Assembly (NCBI GenBank): GCA_902364065.1
Contig: CABJCJ010000010.1
Span: 14,873 to 78,872 of the forward strand
DNA: 64,000 nucleotides
Direction of reading: 5' to 3'
DNA from: Veillonellaceae bacterium SB90
GTDB lineage: Bacteria > Bacillota > Negativicutes > Selenomonadales > Selenomonadaceae
Numbering within the stretch: the first letter of the stretch is position 1; each line of letters starts with the position of its first letter. The position numbers and the translations under genes were made by a program. Of the stretch, positions 10,237 to 17,601 are shown piece by piece. The notes beneath the pieces were generated by a model. That model was not told where the DNA came from. It worked only from the letters and a program-made list of their open reading frames with translations, and did no database searches.

Positions 10237-10947
10237 TCATACTGGCCAGAAGATGGCGATGAGCAGGGATGGCAGCAGGTTGGCGACGCGGATGCGGTAG
10301 CCGAACAAGAGATTGATGCCGACACAGAAGATCAAGATATTGCCGACATAGGAGAGATTGGCGAGAGCCGGCTCGGTCATCCACGGAGCGATGAGGCGCG
10401 CAAAGAGCGTGATGCTGCCCTGGAAGATGCCGACGGAGATTGCCGAGAAGATGCAGCCCCTGCCGAGCGTGGCCGTCATGATCATGACGATGATGAGGTC
10501 GAGGACCGTCTTGGCAAAGAGGATGGCATGGTCGCCCTGCAGGCTGTCGGTGATGGAGCCGATGACTGCCATGGCCCCGATACAGACGGTCAGCGAAGCC
10601 GTGACGAATCCTTCGACGAACGAGGAATCGCCGCTGCTGCCGGATTTCTTCTTGAGCCACTCGCCAAAAGAGGCGAGGTGGTCCTCGAGGTTGATGAGCT
10701 CACCGATGAGTGCACCACCTGAAAGGCTCGCGATCATCATCATGGTGCCGGTCGCCTCAAGGCCATTCGGCGTGAGGTGGAGCATCTGACGCAGCGTGCC
10801 GCCGATGCCGATGAAGATGACGGCGACGGCGGCGGCCATCATCAGCGTGTCCTGCAGGCGCTTCGTGAGCAGTCGGCCGCAGCCGAGTCCAATCAGTCCG
10901 CCGACGACGATACCGCATACATTTACAATGGTGCCAAGTCCTGGCAT
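10237..10947 (-). CDS. DUF554 family membrane protein
   Basis: 236 residues from ATG 10947; an ATG two codons upstream leaves no spacing to the GGAAGAAGG ribosome site, so the second is preferred. It is strongly hydrophobic with about six to seven predicted membrane segments and glycine-rich motifs (MPGLGTIVNVCGIVVGG, IGIGGTLRQML). This matches DUF554 (YdfK-like) proteins, a family of unknown transport role. It is convergent with recO and lies downstream of the lgt and SpeD-like genes on the same strand. Confidence 0.8.
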   Translation of the reverse strand: MPGLGTIVNVCGIVVGGLIGLGCGRLLTKRLQDTLMMAAAVAVIFIGIGGTLRQMLHLTPNGLEATGTMMMIASLSGGALIGELINLEDHLASFGEWLKKKSGSSGDSSFVEGFVTASLTVCIGAMAVIGSITDSLQGDHAILFAKTVLDLIIVMIMTATLGRGCIFSAISVGIFQGSITLFARLIAPWMTEPALANLSYVGNILIFCVGINLLFGYRIRVANLLPSLLIAIFWPV

Positions 10948-10991
10948 AAGCATCCTTCTTCCCTGGTGTCGATTTCTACGATAACAGCCCG

Positions 10992-11026
10992 CCGGCGAAA
11001 TTCGTCAGCGGGCTGTTTTTCTTTTC
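10992..11026. terminator. Hairpin with T run on the plus strand
   Basis: ACAGCCCGC...GCGGGCTGT hairpin followed by TTTTTCTTTT on the plus strand. On the minus strand it follows the SpeD-like gene but has only a weak T tract. It may stop minus-strand readthrough from lgt/SpeD or plus-strand readthrough from the recO operon. Confidence 0.6.
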
Positions 11027-11042
11027 CTGATCCGATGGCCTG

Positions 11043-11501
11043 TCAGCTGCGGTTGCGGCGGGCCAGGACGCGCAGGACCTTGGCTCCCGTGTTGTGGATC
11101 TTGCGCAGCGGCGCCACTCTTGTCTTGACCTTCGGGCGGATGTCCTTGGGCGTACCGAAACTGCCGCGTTTCAGGAGTGTGGATTTTATTTTATCCGGCT
11201 TGAAGAAATTGCGCATGGCCTGTGCGATGCGCTCCGGCTCGGCCTGTTCCTGGCAGAGGAAGATGTCGATGGCCACATACTTGAGTTCGGTGTAGATGTG
11301 CAGGACGATATGGCCTTCGCGGAAGAGCAGCATGATGGCGTAATGATGCTCGTCGAGCTGCTCCGAGCAGCTGTTGATTGGTGTGAAGTGGAACTGTTCC
11401 TGGATTTCCTCGATGGCCTCGTTGATCTGCTTGCTGTCCTTGAGCTTGCTGTTCTTGCAGTTGAAGAGATCCACCGTGAGATGACGTGCTAAGATTTTCA
11501 T
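11043..11501 (-). CDS. SpeD (AdoMet decarboxylase)-like protein lacking the pyruvoyl serine
   Basis: 152 residues from ATG 11501, which has AAGGAG nine bases upstream. The fold signature of prokaryotic S-adenosylmethionine decarboxylase is clear: HLTVDLFNC at residues 7-15, the segment REGHIVLHIYTE at 61-72, and VAIDIFLC at 76-83. Numbering coincides with the Thermotoga enzyme: His68 and Cys83 are kept, but position 63, where the family has the serine that becomes the pyruvoyl cofactor (E-S-H), is glycine (codon GGC at 11315-11313). A protein with E-G-H cannot form pyruvate by serinolysis. A basic 30-residue tail follows the domain. It lies 81 bases after lgt on the same strand. It may be a pseudoenzyme, a regulator or a recently inactivated enzyme. 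Confidence 0.8.
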   Translation of the reverse strand: MKILARHLTVDLFNCKNSKLKDSKQINEAIEEIQEQFHFTPINSCSEQLDEHHYAIMLLFREGHIVLHIYTELKYVAIDIFLCQEQAEPERIAQAMRNFFKPDKIKSTLLKRGSFGTPKDIRPKVKTRVAPLRKIHNTGAKVLRVLARRNRS

Positions 11502-11582
11502 AAATCCGCGCTCCTTCATGAAATGATAATGAATTCTTGTTATGAGTCCAGACTCCATTATAGAGGATGGAAGGGGCTGGCG

Positions 11583-12404
11583 TCAATTCTTTCGCCGTGA
11601 CTTGGCAGGGATTTCCTTTTGTTTGGTCGGGACGTTCTTCTGGTAAAAATGGAGGCCGATGAAGAAGAGCAGCGCGATGGTGAAGGCGGCAAGGCTTGTC
11701 GTCTGGGCGCTCGTGAAGAGTCCGAACACTTTTTCCGTGTAGTCGCCGCGCAGGAATTCGAGGCCGAAGCGGGCGGCGCTGTAGAGCATGACGTAGAGGG
11801 CGAAGCACTGCCCTTTGGCGTGCTGCGTCGTGCGGAACATCAGGAGCAGGGCGAAGATGACGAGGTCGAGCTGGCCCTCCCAGACCTCGGCCGGCCAGAG
11901 CGGCTGATTGCCGTAGACGTGATGCGCGAGCGTCGTGGCCGGGTAGACGATGCCGAACGAGGAGCCCGTTGGGGCGCCGAAGGCATCGCCGTTGAGGAGG
12001 TTGGCGCAGCGCCCGAGCGCCTGTCCGAGCACGATGGCCGGGGCCAGTACATCCATGAGGTGCACGGTGTCGAGATGGTGGCGGCGGCAGTACCAGACAC
12101 CCGTGAGGACGCCGAGAATGACGCCGCCCTGGATGGCCATGCCGCCCCGCCAGACGTTGAAGAGCTCTGTCAGGTGACTGCCGTAATAGTCCCAGTCGAA
12201 GAAGAATACATCCCAGAGCCGTGCGCCGAGTAGCCCCGCGACGCCGCAGTAGATGCCGAGATCGACGATATGGCCTTCGTAGCCGCGCCGATCGGCCTTT
12301 GCGAGGAAGTAGCCGACGCCCGTGGCCAGGATGATGGAAAGCGAGAGAACGAGTCCGTACGTGCGGATGGGGAACCCGTCGATGAAAAAGAGATATTGAT
12401 GCAT
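11583..12404 (-). CDS. lgt: Prolipoprotein diacylglyceryl transferase
   Basis: 273 residues from ATG 12404 with GGAAGG six bases upstream. The seven-helix inner-membrane enzyme is recognised by DGFPIRTYGLV near the N-terminus, GLLGARLWDV, RGGMAIQGGV (the Arg/Gly-rich active-site segment) and GQALGRCANLLNGDAFG (Lgt signature near residue 133). It transfers diacylglycerol from phosphatidylglycerol to the lipobox cysteine, the first step in lipoprotein maturation. It heads a minus-strand group with the SpeD-like gene. Confidence 0.96.
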   Translation of the reverse strand: MHQYLFFIDGFPIRTYGLVLSLSIILATGVGYFLAKADRRGYEGHIVDLGIYCGVAGLLGARLWDVFFFDWDYYGSHLTELFNVWRGGMAIQGGVILGVLTGVWYCRRHHLDTVHLMDVLAPAIVLGQALGRCANLLNGDAFGAPTGSSFGIVYPATTLAHHVYGNQPLWPAEVWEGQLDLVIFALLLMFRTTQHAKGQCFALYVMLYSAARFGLEFLRGDYTEKVFGLFTSAQTTSLAAFTIALLFFIGLHFYQKNVPTKQKEIPAKSRRKN

Positions 12405-12534
12405 AAGGAACCTTCCTTTTTCTTTTTTAGCTGTTTTTAACCGTTGCCTGTGGAAGCTGGCGGCTATCAGGTGCCGCAAACAGCCCATAGCGCTATTATA
12501 GACGATGTGGCGGGAAAAAAGAAGCAAAATAGAT

Positions 12535-12816
12535 TTGAATTCCGTCCACCCCTGTGGTACAATGAATCCTGTCAACATGTAAATAAATGCGGTGAGGAAG
12601 AGAGTACCTTATCTTGAACGCGATAGCGAACCGGGAATGGTGGGAGCCGGGCGTCAGTAAGGACAAGGGAAGATCACTTCGGAGCAGCGGGCTGAACAAA
12701 GTAGGTTTCGCCGGTATTCCCCGTTACGGAACAGCGCATGGTGGTGCGTGAGTCAAAATAGGTGGTTTTAACGTAGGTAACAAGCCTGCATCCTGTTTGG
12801 GTGCAGGTTTTTATTT
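12535..12816 (+). promoter_or_regulatory. T-box leader of ileS (isoleucine, ATC specifier)
   Basis: A promoter (TTGAAT 12535-12540, 17 bases, TACAAT 12558-12563 with extended TG) leads into a T-box riboswitch. Stem I has AGTA at 12602, a distal loop region with GGTGGGAGCC, and on the 3' side GGGAAG-ATC-ACTTCGGAGCAG, where ATC at 12673-12675 is the isoleucine specifier; this aligns base for base with the leuA leader in this window, which has CTC there. The T-box sequence is TAGGTGGTTTTAACG (12760-12774), a diverged form that keeps the TGG bulge. The terminator GCCTGCATCC/GGGTGCAGG plus T run is at 12784-12816. Uncharged tRNA-Ile should allow readthrough. Confidence 0.88.
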
Positions 12817-12835
12817 TTGTAAGGAGGTATTTCGT

Positions 12836-15800
12836 TTGTACAGCAAAGTAGATACCAATCTGAATTTCGTTGCACGCGAAAGAGAAATTGCGAAGTTCTG
12901 GAAGGAACACAACATCGCACAGAAAGCCATTGACCAGCGCGAGGGATGCGACACCTTCACGTTTTACGACGGCCCGCCGACGGCAAACGGCAAGCCGCAC
13001 ATCGGCCATGTGCTGACGCGCGTCATCAAGGACATGCTGCCGCGCTTCCAGTCCATGAAGGGCAAGAAGGTCCTGCGCAAGGCCGGCTGGGATACGCACG
13101 GCCTGCCCGTTGAGCTCGAGGTTGAGAAAGCCATCGGCATCAACGGCAAGGAGCAGATCGAGAAGTACGGCATCGAGCCGTTCATCAAGAAATGCCGCGA
13201 ATCCGTCTGGAAATACAAGGGCATGTGGGAGCAGTTCTCCGAGGTCGTCGGCTTCTGGGCCGATATGGATCATCCGTACATCACGTACGAGAACAACTTC
13301 ATCGAGTCCGAGTGGTGGGCGCTCAAGGAAATCTGGAACAAGGGCCTGCTCTATGAAGGCTACAAGGTCGTTCCGTACTGCCCGCGCTGCGGCACTCCGC
13401 TTTCCTCGCACGAGGTGGCACAGGGCTACAAGGATGTCACGGAGCGTTCGGCCATGGTCAAGTTCAAGGTCAAGGGCGAAGATGCTTACTTCCTGGCCTG
13501 GACGACGACGCCGTGGACGCTGCCGTCGAACCTTGCGCTCTGCGTCAATCCGGAAGTCGATTACGTCAAGGTGCGCGTGAACGGCACGGTCTACATCCTC
13601 GCTGAAGCTCTCGTCGATACGGTCTTTGATGGTGTTGAGGGCGAGCGCGAAGTCCTTGGCAAATGCAAGGGCAAGGAGCTCGAGTACAAAGAGTACGAGC
13701 CGCTCTATCCGTTTGCCAACGCTGCCGTGGAAAAACAGGCGAAAGCCGGCAAGAAAGCCTTCATCGTCACGTGCGATGATTACGTCACGACGGAAGACGG
13801 CACGGGCATTGTCCACATGGCTCCGGCCTTCGGTGAAGACGATAACCGCGTCTGCCGCAACTACAACGTCGCATTCGTCAATCTCGTCAACAGCAAGGGT
13901 GAGCTGACGGCAGAGACGGCCTGGCCGGGCGTCTTCGTCAAGAAGGCCGACCCCATGATCCTCGATGACCTCAAGCAGCAGGGCAAGCTCTTCAAGGCGC
14001 CGGAATTCACGCACAGCTATCCGCATTGCTGGCGTTGCGATACGCCGCTGCTTTACTACTCGTTCCCGACCTGGTTCATCAAGATGACGGCGGTCAAGGA
14101 CGAGCTCGTGGCCAACAACAAGACGGTAAACTGGATCCCGAAATCCATCGGCGAGGGCCGCTTCGGCAACTGGCTCGAGCACGTGCAGGACTGGGGCCTC
14201 TCGCGCAACCGTTACTGGGGCACGCCGCTGCCGGTATGGCAGTGCGAATGCGGCCATCAGCATGTCATCGGCTCCATCGCAGAGCTCAAGAGCCTCAGTG
14301 ACAACTGCCCCGATGATATCGAGCTGCATCGCCCGTACATCGACAAGGTCACGATCAAGTGCCCGGACTGCGGCCAGGAGATGCATCGCGTGCCGGAAGT
14401 CATCGACTGCTGGTTCGATTCCGGCTCCATGCCGTTCGCGCAGTGGCACTATCCGTTTGAGAACAAGGAAATCTTTGCCAAGCGCTTCCCGGCGGACTTC
14501 ATCTCCGAAGCCGTCGATCAGACGCGCGGCTGGTTCTATTCGCTGATCGCCATCTCGACGCTGCTCTTCCACAAGGCTCCGTACAAGAATGTCATCGTGC
14601 TCGGCCATGTCCAGGATAAGGATGGCCGCAAGATGTCGAAGTCGAAGGGCAATGCCGTCGATCCGATGGAGGCGCTCAACAAGCATGGCGCCGATGCCAT
14701 CCGCTGGTACTTCTATGAGAACAGCGCGCCGTGGCTGCCGAACCGCTTCCACGACGATGCCGTGCAGGAAGGCCAGCGCAAGTTCATGGGCACTCTCTGG
14801 AATACGTATGCGTTCTTCGTACTTTACGCCAACATTGACAACTTCGATGCGACGAAGTACACGCTCGACTATGACAAACTGCCGGTCATGGACAAGTGGT
14901 GCCTCTCGCGCCTCAATACGATGGTCAAGGATGTCGATTACGACCTCTCGAACTACCGCGTCACGGAAGCCGCGAAGGCACTTGAGCAGTTCGTCGATGA
15001 ACTCTCGAACTGGTATGTTCGCCGCAGCCGCAGCCGCTTCTGGGCCAAGGGCATGGAGCAGGATAAGATCAATGCCTATATGACGCTTTACACGGCGCTC
15101 GTGACGACGGTGAAGGCCGCTGCGCCGATGATCCCGTTCATGACGGAATCCATTTACCGCAACCTCGTCTGCAGCATCGACAAGCAGGCGCCGGAATCCG
15201 TCCACCTCTGCGATTTCCCGCAGGTCAACGAAGCGCACATCGATAAGGAACTCGAGAAGAACATGGGCGAGGTCCTTGAGATCGTCGTGCTCGGCCGTGC
15301 AGCCCGCAACGAGGCGAATATCAAGAACCGCCAGCCAATCGGCAATATGTATGTCAAGGCTCCGGTCGTCCTGCCGGACTTCTACAAGCAGATTGTTGAG
15401 GAAGAGCTCAACGTCAAGCAGGTCGTCTTCAAGGATGATATGGAAGCGTACCTCACGTACAGCTTCAAGCCGCAGTTCCGCGTGCTCGGCCCGAAGGTCG
15501 GCAAGAAGATGGGCGCCATCCAGAAGGCACTCAAAGCCGTCAACGGCCACAAGGCCAAGGAAGAACTCGACACGACGGGCAAACTCGTCATCTCGCTGCC
15601 GGACGGCGACGTGACGTTGCTGCCGGAAGATGTCGAAGTCTCCATGGCACAGACGGAAGGCTACAACTGCCAGCGCTACAACGGCGTGACGATTGCCCTC
15701 GAGACGACGCTTTCCGAGGAACTCCTCGAGGAAGGCTTCGTGCGCGAGATCATCAGCAAGATCCAGACGATGCGCAAGGAAAACGGCTATGAGGTCACCG

Positions 15801-15973
15801 ACCACATCAAGGTTGGCATGGCAGGCAACGAGAAACTGGAGAGCCTCGTCCGCAAGAACGAGTCCTTCCTCAAGGATATCACGCTCTGCGACGAAGTGAC
15901 GTATGACGCCCTCGATGGCCATGAAAAAGAATGGAACATCAACGGCGAGACGGTAACGCTCTCCGTGAAGTAA
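12836..15973 (+). CDS. ileS: Isoleucyl-tRNA synthetase (long, IleRS2-like)
   Basis: 1045 residues from TTG 12836, eight bases after AAGGAGG; the longer in-frame reading begins inside the T-box terminator and is rejected. Class I motifs are PHIGH (about residue 58) and KMSKS in GRKMSKSKGN (about residue 600). The CP1 editing domain with TTTPWTLPSN lies between them. The length and the N-terminal sequence fit the eukaryote-like IleRS2 clade, not the roughly 930-residue IleRS1 form with its C-terminal zinc finger. IleRS2 enzymes are in general insensitive to mupirocin. Expression is controlled by the T-box. Confidence 0.96.
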   Translation: MYSKVDTNLNFVAREREIAKFWKEHNIAQKAIDQREGCDTFTFYDGPPTANGKPHIGHVLTRVIKDMLPRFQSMKGKKVLRKAGWDTHGLPVELEVEKAIGINGKEQIEKYGIEPFIKKCRESVWKYKGMWEQFSEVVGFWADMDHPYITYENNFIESEWWALKEIWNKGLLYEGYKVVPYCPRCGTPLSSHEVAQGYKDVTERSAMVKFKVKGEDAYFLAWTTTPWTLPSNLALCVNPEVDYVKVRVNGTVYILAEALVDTVFDGVEGEREVLGKCKGKELEYKEYEPLYPFANAAVEKQAKAGKKAFIVTCDDYVTTEDGTGIVHMAPAFGEDDNRVCRNYNVAFVNLVNSKGELTAETAWPGVFVKKADPMILDDLKQQGKLFKAPEFTHSYPHCWRCDTPLLYYSFPTWFIKMTAVKDELVANNKTVNWIPKSIGEGRFGNWLEHVQDWGLSRNRYWGTPLPVWQCECGHQHVIGSIAELKSLSDNCPDDIELHRPYIDKVTIKCPDCGQEMHRVPEVIDCWFDSGSMPFAQWHYPFENKEIFAKRFPADFISEAVDQTRGWFYSLIAISTLLFHKAPYKNVIVLGHVQDKDGRKMSKSKGNAVDPMEALNKHGADAIRWYFYENSAPWLPNRFHDDAVQEGQRKFMGTLWNTYAFFVLYANIDNFDATKYTLDYDKLPVMDKWCLSRLNTMVKDVDYDLSNYRVTEAAKALEQFVDELSNWYVRRSRSRFWAKGMEQDKINAYMTLYTALVTTVKAAAPMIPFMTESIYRNLVCSIDKQAPESVHLCDFPQVNEAHIDKELEKNMGEVLEIVVLGRAARNEANIKNRQPIGNMYVKAPVVLPDFYKQIVEEELNVKQVVFKDDMEAYLTYSFKPQFRVLGPKVGKKMGAIQKALKAVNGHKAKEELDTTGKLVISLPDGDVTLLPEDVEVSMAQTEGYNCQRYNGVTIALETTLSEELLEEGFVREIISKIQTMRKENGYEVTDHIKVGMAGNEKLESLVRKNESFLKDITLCDEVTYDALDGHEKEWNINGETVTLSVK

Positions 15974-16009
15974 GCATCTGGCGGCAAATCGCCGTGCGTG
16001 TCCATTTCG

Positions 16010-16042
16010 TCCAAGCTCCCTTTCTTCGGAAGGGGAGCTTTT
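16010..16042 (+). terminator. Intrinsic terminator after ileS
   Basis: CAAGCTCCC...GGGGAGCTTTTGG hairpin with a TTCGGA-type loop ends the ileS transcript 37 bases after the stop. Confidence 0.75.
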
Positions 16043-16100
16043 GGTTTACGCAGTGAAACAGATTCGTTAGCAGGAGATTTGCAGGGCGGCGCGAATTTTA

Positions 16101-16149
16101 TGTTATAATATTTGTTATAATATTATTGGATGCATGAGAGCAGTCATGC
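16101..16149 (+). promoter_or_regulatory. Tandem extended -10 elements and inverted repeat before csoR-like gene
   Basis: TGTTATAATATT occurs twice in perfect head-to-tail repeat (16101-16112 and 16113-16124), each copy holding an extended -10 (TGn-TATAAT). Next, GCATGA (16132-16137) and TCATGC (16144-16149) form a six-base-pair inverted repeat that could be an operator. It is not the G-tract type often bound by CsoR proteins. Confidence 0.5.
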
Positions 16150-16167
16150 GGGAAAGGAGGGATAGTT

Positions 16168-16503
16168 GTGGAGGAACATACCCATGTGCTGGCTGACGGC
16201 ACCGTCGTGACGCACACACATGGTGCACACGGTCATCAGCACAGCCATACGCAGACCAAGGCCGTCCTCAACCGCATGGCGCGGCTCATCGGTCATCTCG
16301 AATCCATCAAGCAGATGATTGCCGATGGCCGGGACTGCAGCGACGTGCTCATCCAGCTTTCGGCCGTCGACAGCGCCATCAAGGGCGTCAGCCGCATCAT
16401 CCTGAAGGATCATCTCGAGCATTGCATCGTGGATGCCGTGCGGGAGAACGACAAGGAGGCGCTCGATCAGCTCAACAAAGCAATTGACCGTTTTCTGAAA
16501 TGA
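16168..16503 (+). CDS. CsoR/FrmR-family metal- or formaldehyde-sensing repressor
   Basis: 111 residues from GTG 16168, seven bases after AAAGGAGG. The all-helical family body covers about residues 30-111. Conserved ligands are Cys in GRDCSDVL, His and Cys in KDHLEHCIVDAV (the C-H-C set of copper-sensing CsoR). The N-terminal extension is unusual: HTHVLADGTVVTHTHGAHGH contains many histidines before the domain, suggesting nickel/zinc/cobalt binding in addition or instead. No metal exporter is adjacent, so the regulated target is not visible here. A specific metal cannot be assigned. Confidence 0.85.
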   Translation: MEEHTHVLADGTVVTHTHGAHGHQHSHTQTKAVLNRMARLIGHLESIKQMIADGRDCSDVLIQLSAVDSAIKGVSRIILKDHLEHCIVDAVRENDKEALDQLNKAIDRFLK

Positions 16504-16704
16504 TGAGGCAGAAGTTGTATGATGGTTTTGTGAGAGAATCACATTTCTCTTGGCACGTTTATGCTATAATGAAATGCATCGTAATAAACGACATTTATAT
16601 ACAATTTCTCCCTTTTTCTTATCGGAATTTAAGAAACAGATGAAATGATAATCGGGAGAATCTATTTCAGGTGACGGCGAATAAACGATTTGCAGGAGGT
16701 TTTT

Positions 16705-17220
16705 ATGGCACAGACAAAGATTGTGATTAGCCAGGTCATGATGCCGAGTCAGACGAATCCAAACGGCAATGTGCATGGCGGCGAAATTATGAAGATGATG
16801 GACTCGACGGCGTATGCTGCGGCCCGCAAGTATGCACGCTCCAATGTGGTGACGGCCCGCGTCGACGAGCTCGAGTTCCACCTGCCAATTCTCATCGGCG
16901 ACCTCGTGACCTGCACGGCGGAAATCGTCTTTGTCGGCCACAGCTCGATGGAGATTGCCGTCAATGTGGACGTCGAGGACCTCGATCAGGAAGGCAAGCC
17001 GCAGCGCGCGCTGTCTGCTTATTTCACGATGGTTGCGCTCGACCGCAATTCGCGTCCGAAGCCGGTACCGCCGCTCATCCTCGATTCGGAGGAAGCCAAG
17101 CGCGCGTTTGAGGACGGCCGCCGCCGCTACGAGGCACACAAGGAGCGCAAGCGTCAGCAGCGTGAGGCCGAGAAGGTCCGCTCTGCTGCCAAGAAGACGC
17201 TGCGCGAGCCGCAGGACTGA
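16705..17220 (+). CDS. Acyl-CoA thioesterase (hotdog fold, YciA/BFIT type)
   Basis: 171 residues from ATG 16705, with AGGAGG five bases upstream. A single hotdog domain holds NPNGNVHGGEIMKMMDSTAYAAA-type sequence near residues 17-37, with the HGG turn and downstream Asp of the YciA/acyl-CoA hydrolase family, then RVDELEFHLPILIGD. A highly charged Lys/Arg/Glu tail of about 40 residues follows. It likely cleaves acyl-CoA to free acid and CoA; chain preference is unknown. It is flanked upstream by an extended -10 (TGCTATAAT at 16562-16570) and downstream by the leuA T-box leader. Confidence 0.88.
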   Translation: MAQTKIVISQVMMPSQTNPNGNVHGGEIMKMMDSTAYAAARKYARSNVVTARVDELEFHLPILIGDLVTCTAEIVFVGHSSMEIAVNVDVEDLDQEGKPQRALSAYFTMVALDRNSRPKPVPPLILDSEEAKRAFEDGRRRYEAHKERKRQQREAEKVRSAAKKTLREPQD

Positions 17221-17271
17221 TTCTGGCCTGGGAGTTCATCGTAAAAAAGTTTACAGTTTTACAAAAAGTGC

Positions 17272-17585
17272 TTGCCAAATGTATATGGTTGTGCTATTCT
17301 AGTATCCAACACAGGGAAATGCAGTGACGAAGAATAGTACACATCCTGTACATCGCAAGAGAGTTGCCGTCTGGTGCGAGGCAATGGTGAAGGGATGAGG
17401 AACTCGCTTCGAAGCAGTCCACTGAACACCCGCGCTTCGGGCACGAGCTATTAGGCTGGAACGGGACTGACCGTTACATCAGGGGGATTTGGCAGAATCC
17501 CGCAGAGATGCTCCTTGCGAGCATGAATTTGAGTGGTAACACGCAGGCACAGGCCTTCGTCTCATGGACGGAGGCCTTTTTCTAT
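17272..17585 (+). promoter_or_regulatory. T-box leader of leuA (leucine, CTC specifier)
   Basis: TTGCCA (17272-17277), 17 bases and TATTCT (17295-17300) form the promoter. Stem I includes AGTA near 17335, the distal AGAGAGTTGCC and GGTGCGAGGCAA segments, and the specifier region GAGGAA-CTC-GCTTCGAAGCAG with CTC at 17403-17405 (leucine). The T-box sequence GAGTGGTAACACG lies at 17531-17543. The terminator AGGCCTTCGTC/GGACGGAGGCCT with a T run lies at 17551-17584. Low charged tRNA-Leu should favour readthrough into leuA. Confidence 0.92.
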
Positions 17586-17601
17586 TGGGAGGTTTTGCAT
17601 T

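Noticed and set aside
12797..12835. Upstream start of ileS at 12797
   Set aside because: It lies inside the T-box terminator hairpin; TTG 12836 has a perfect AAGGAGG at proper distance.
16132..16149. Classical CsoR operator
   Set aside because: The palindrome GCATGA/TCATGC lacks the G/C tracts typical of CsoR sites; kept only as a candidate operator.
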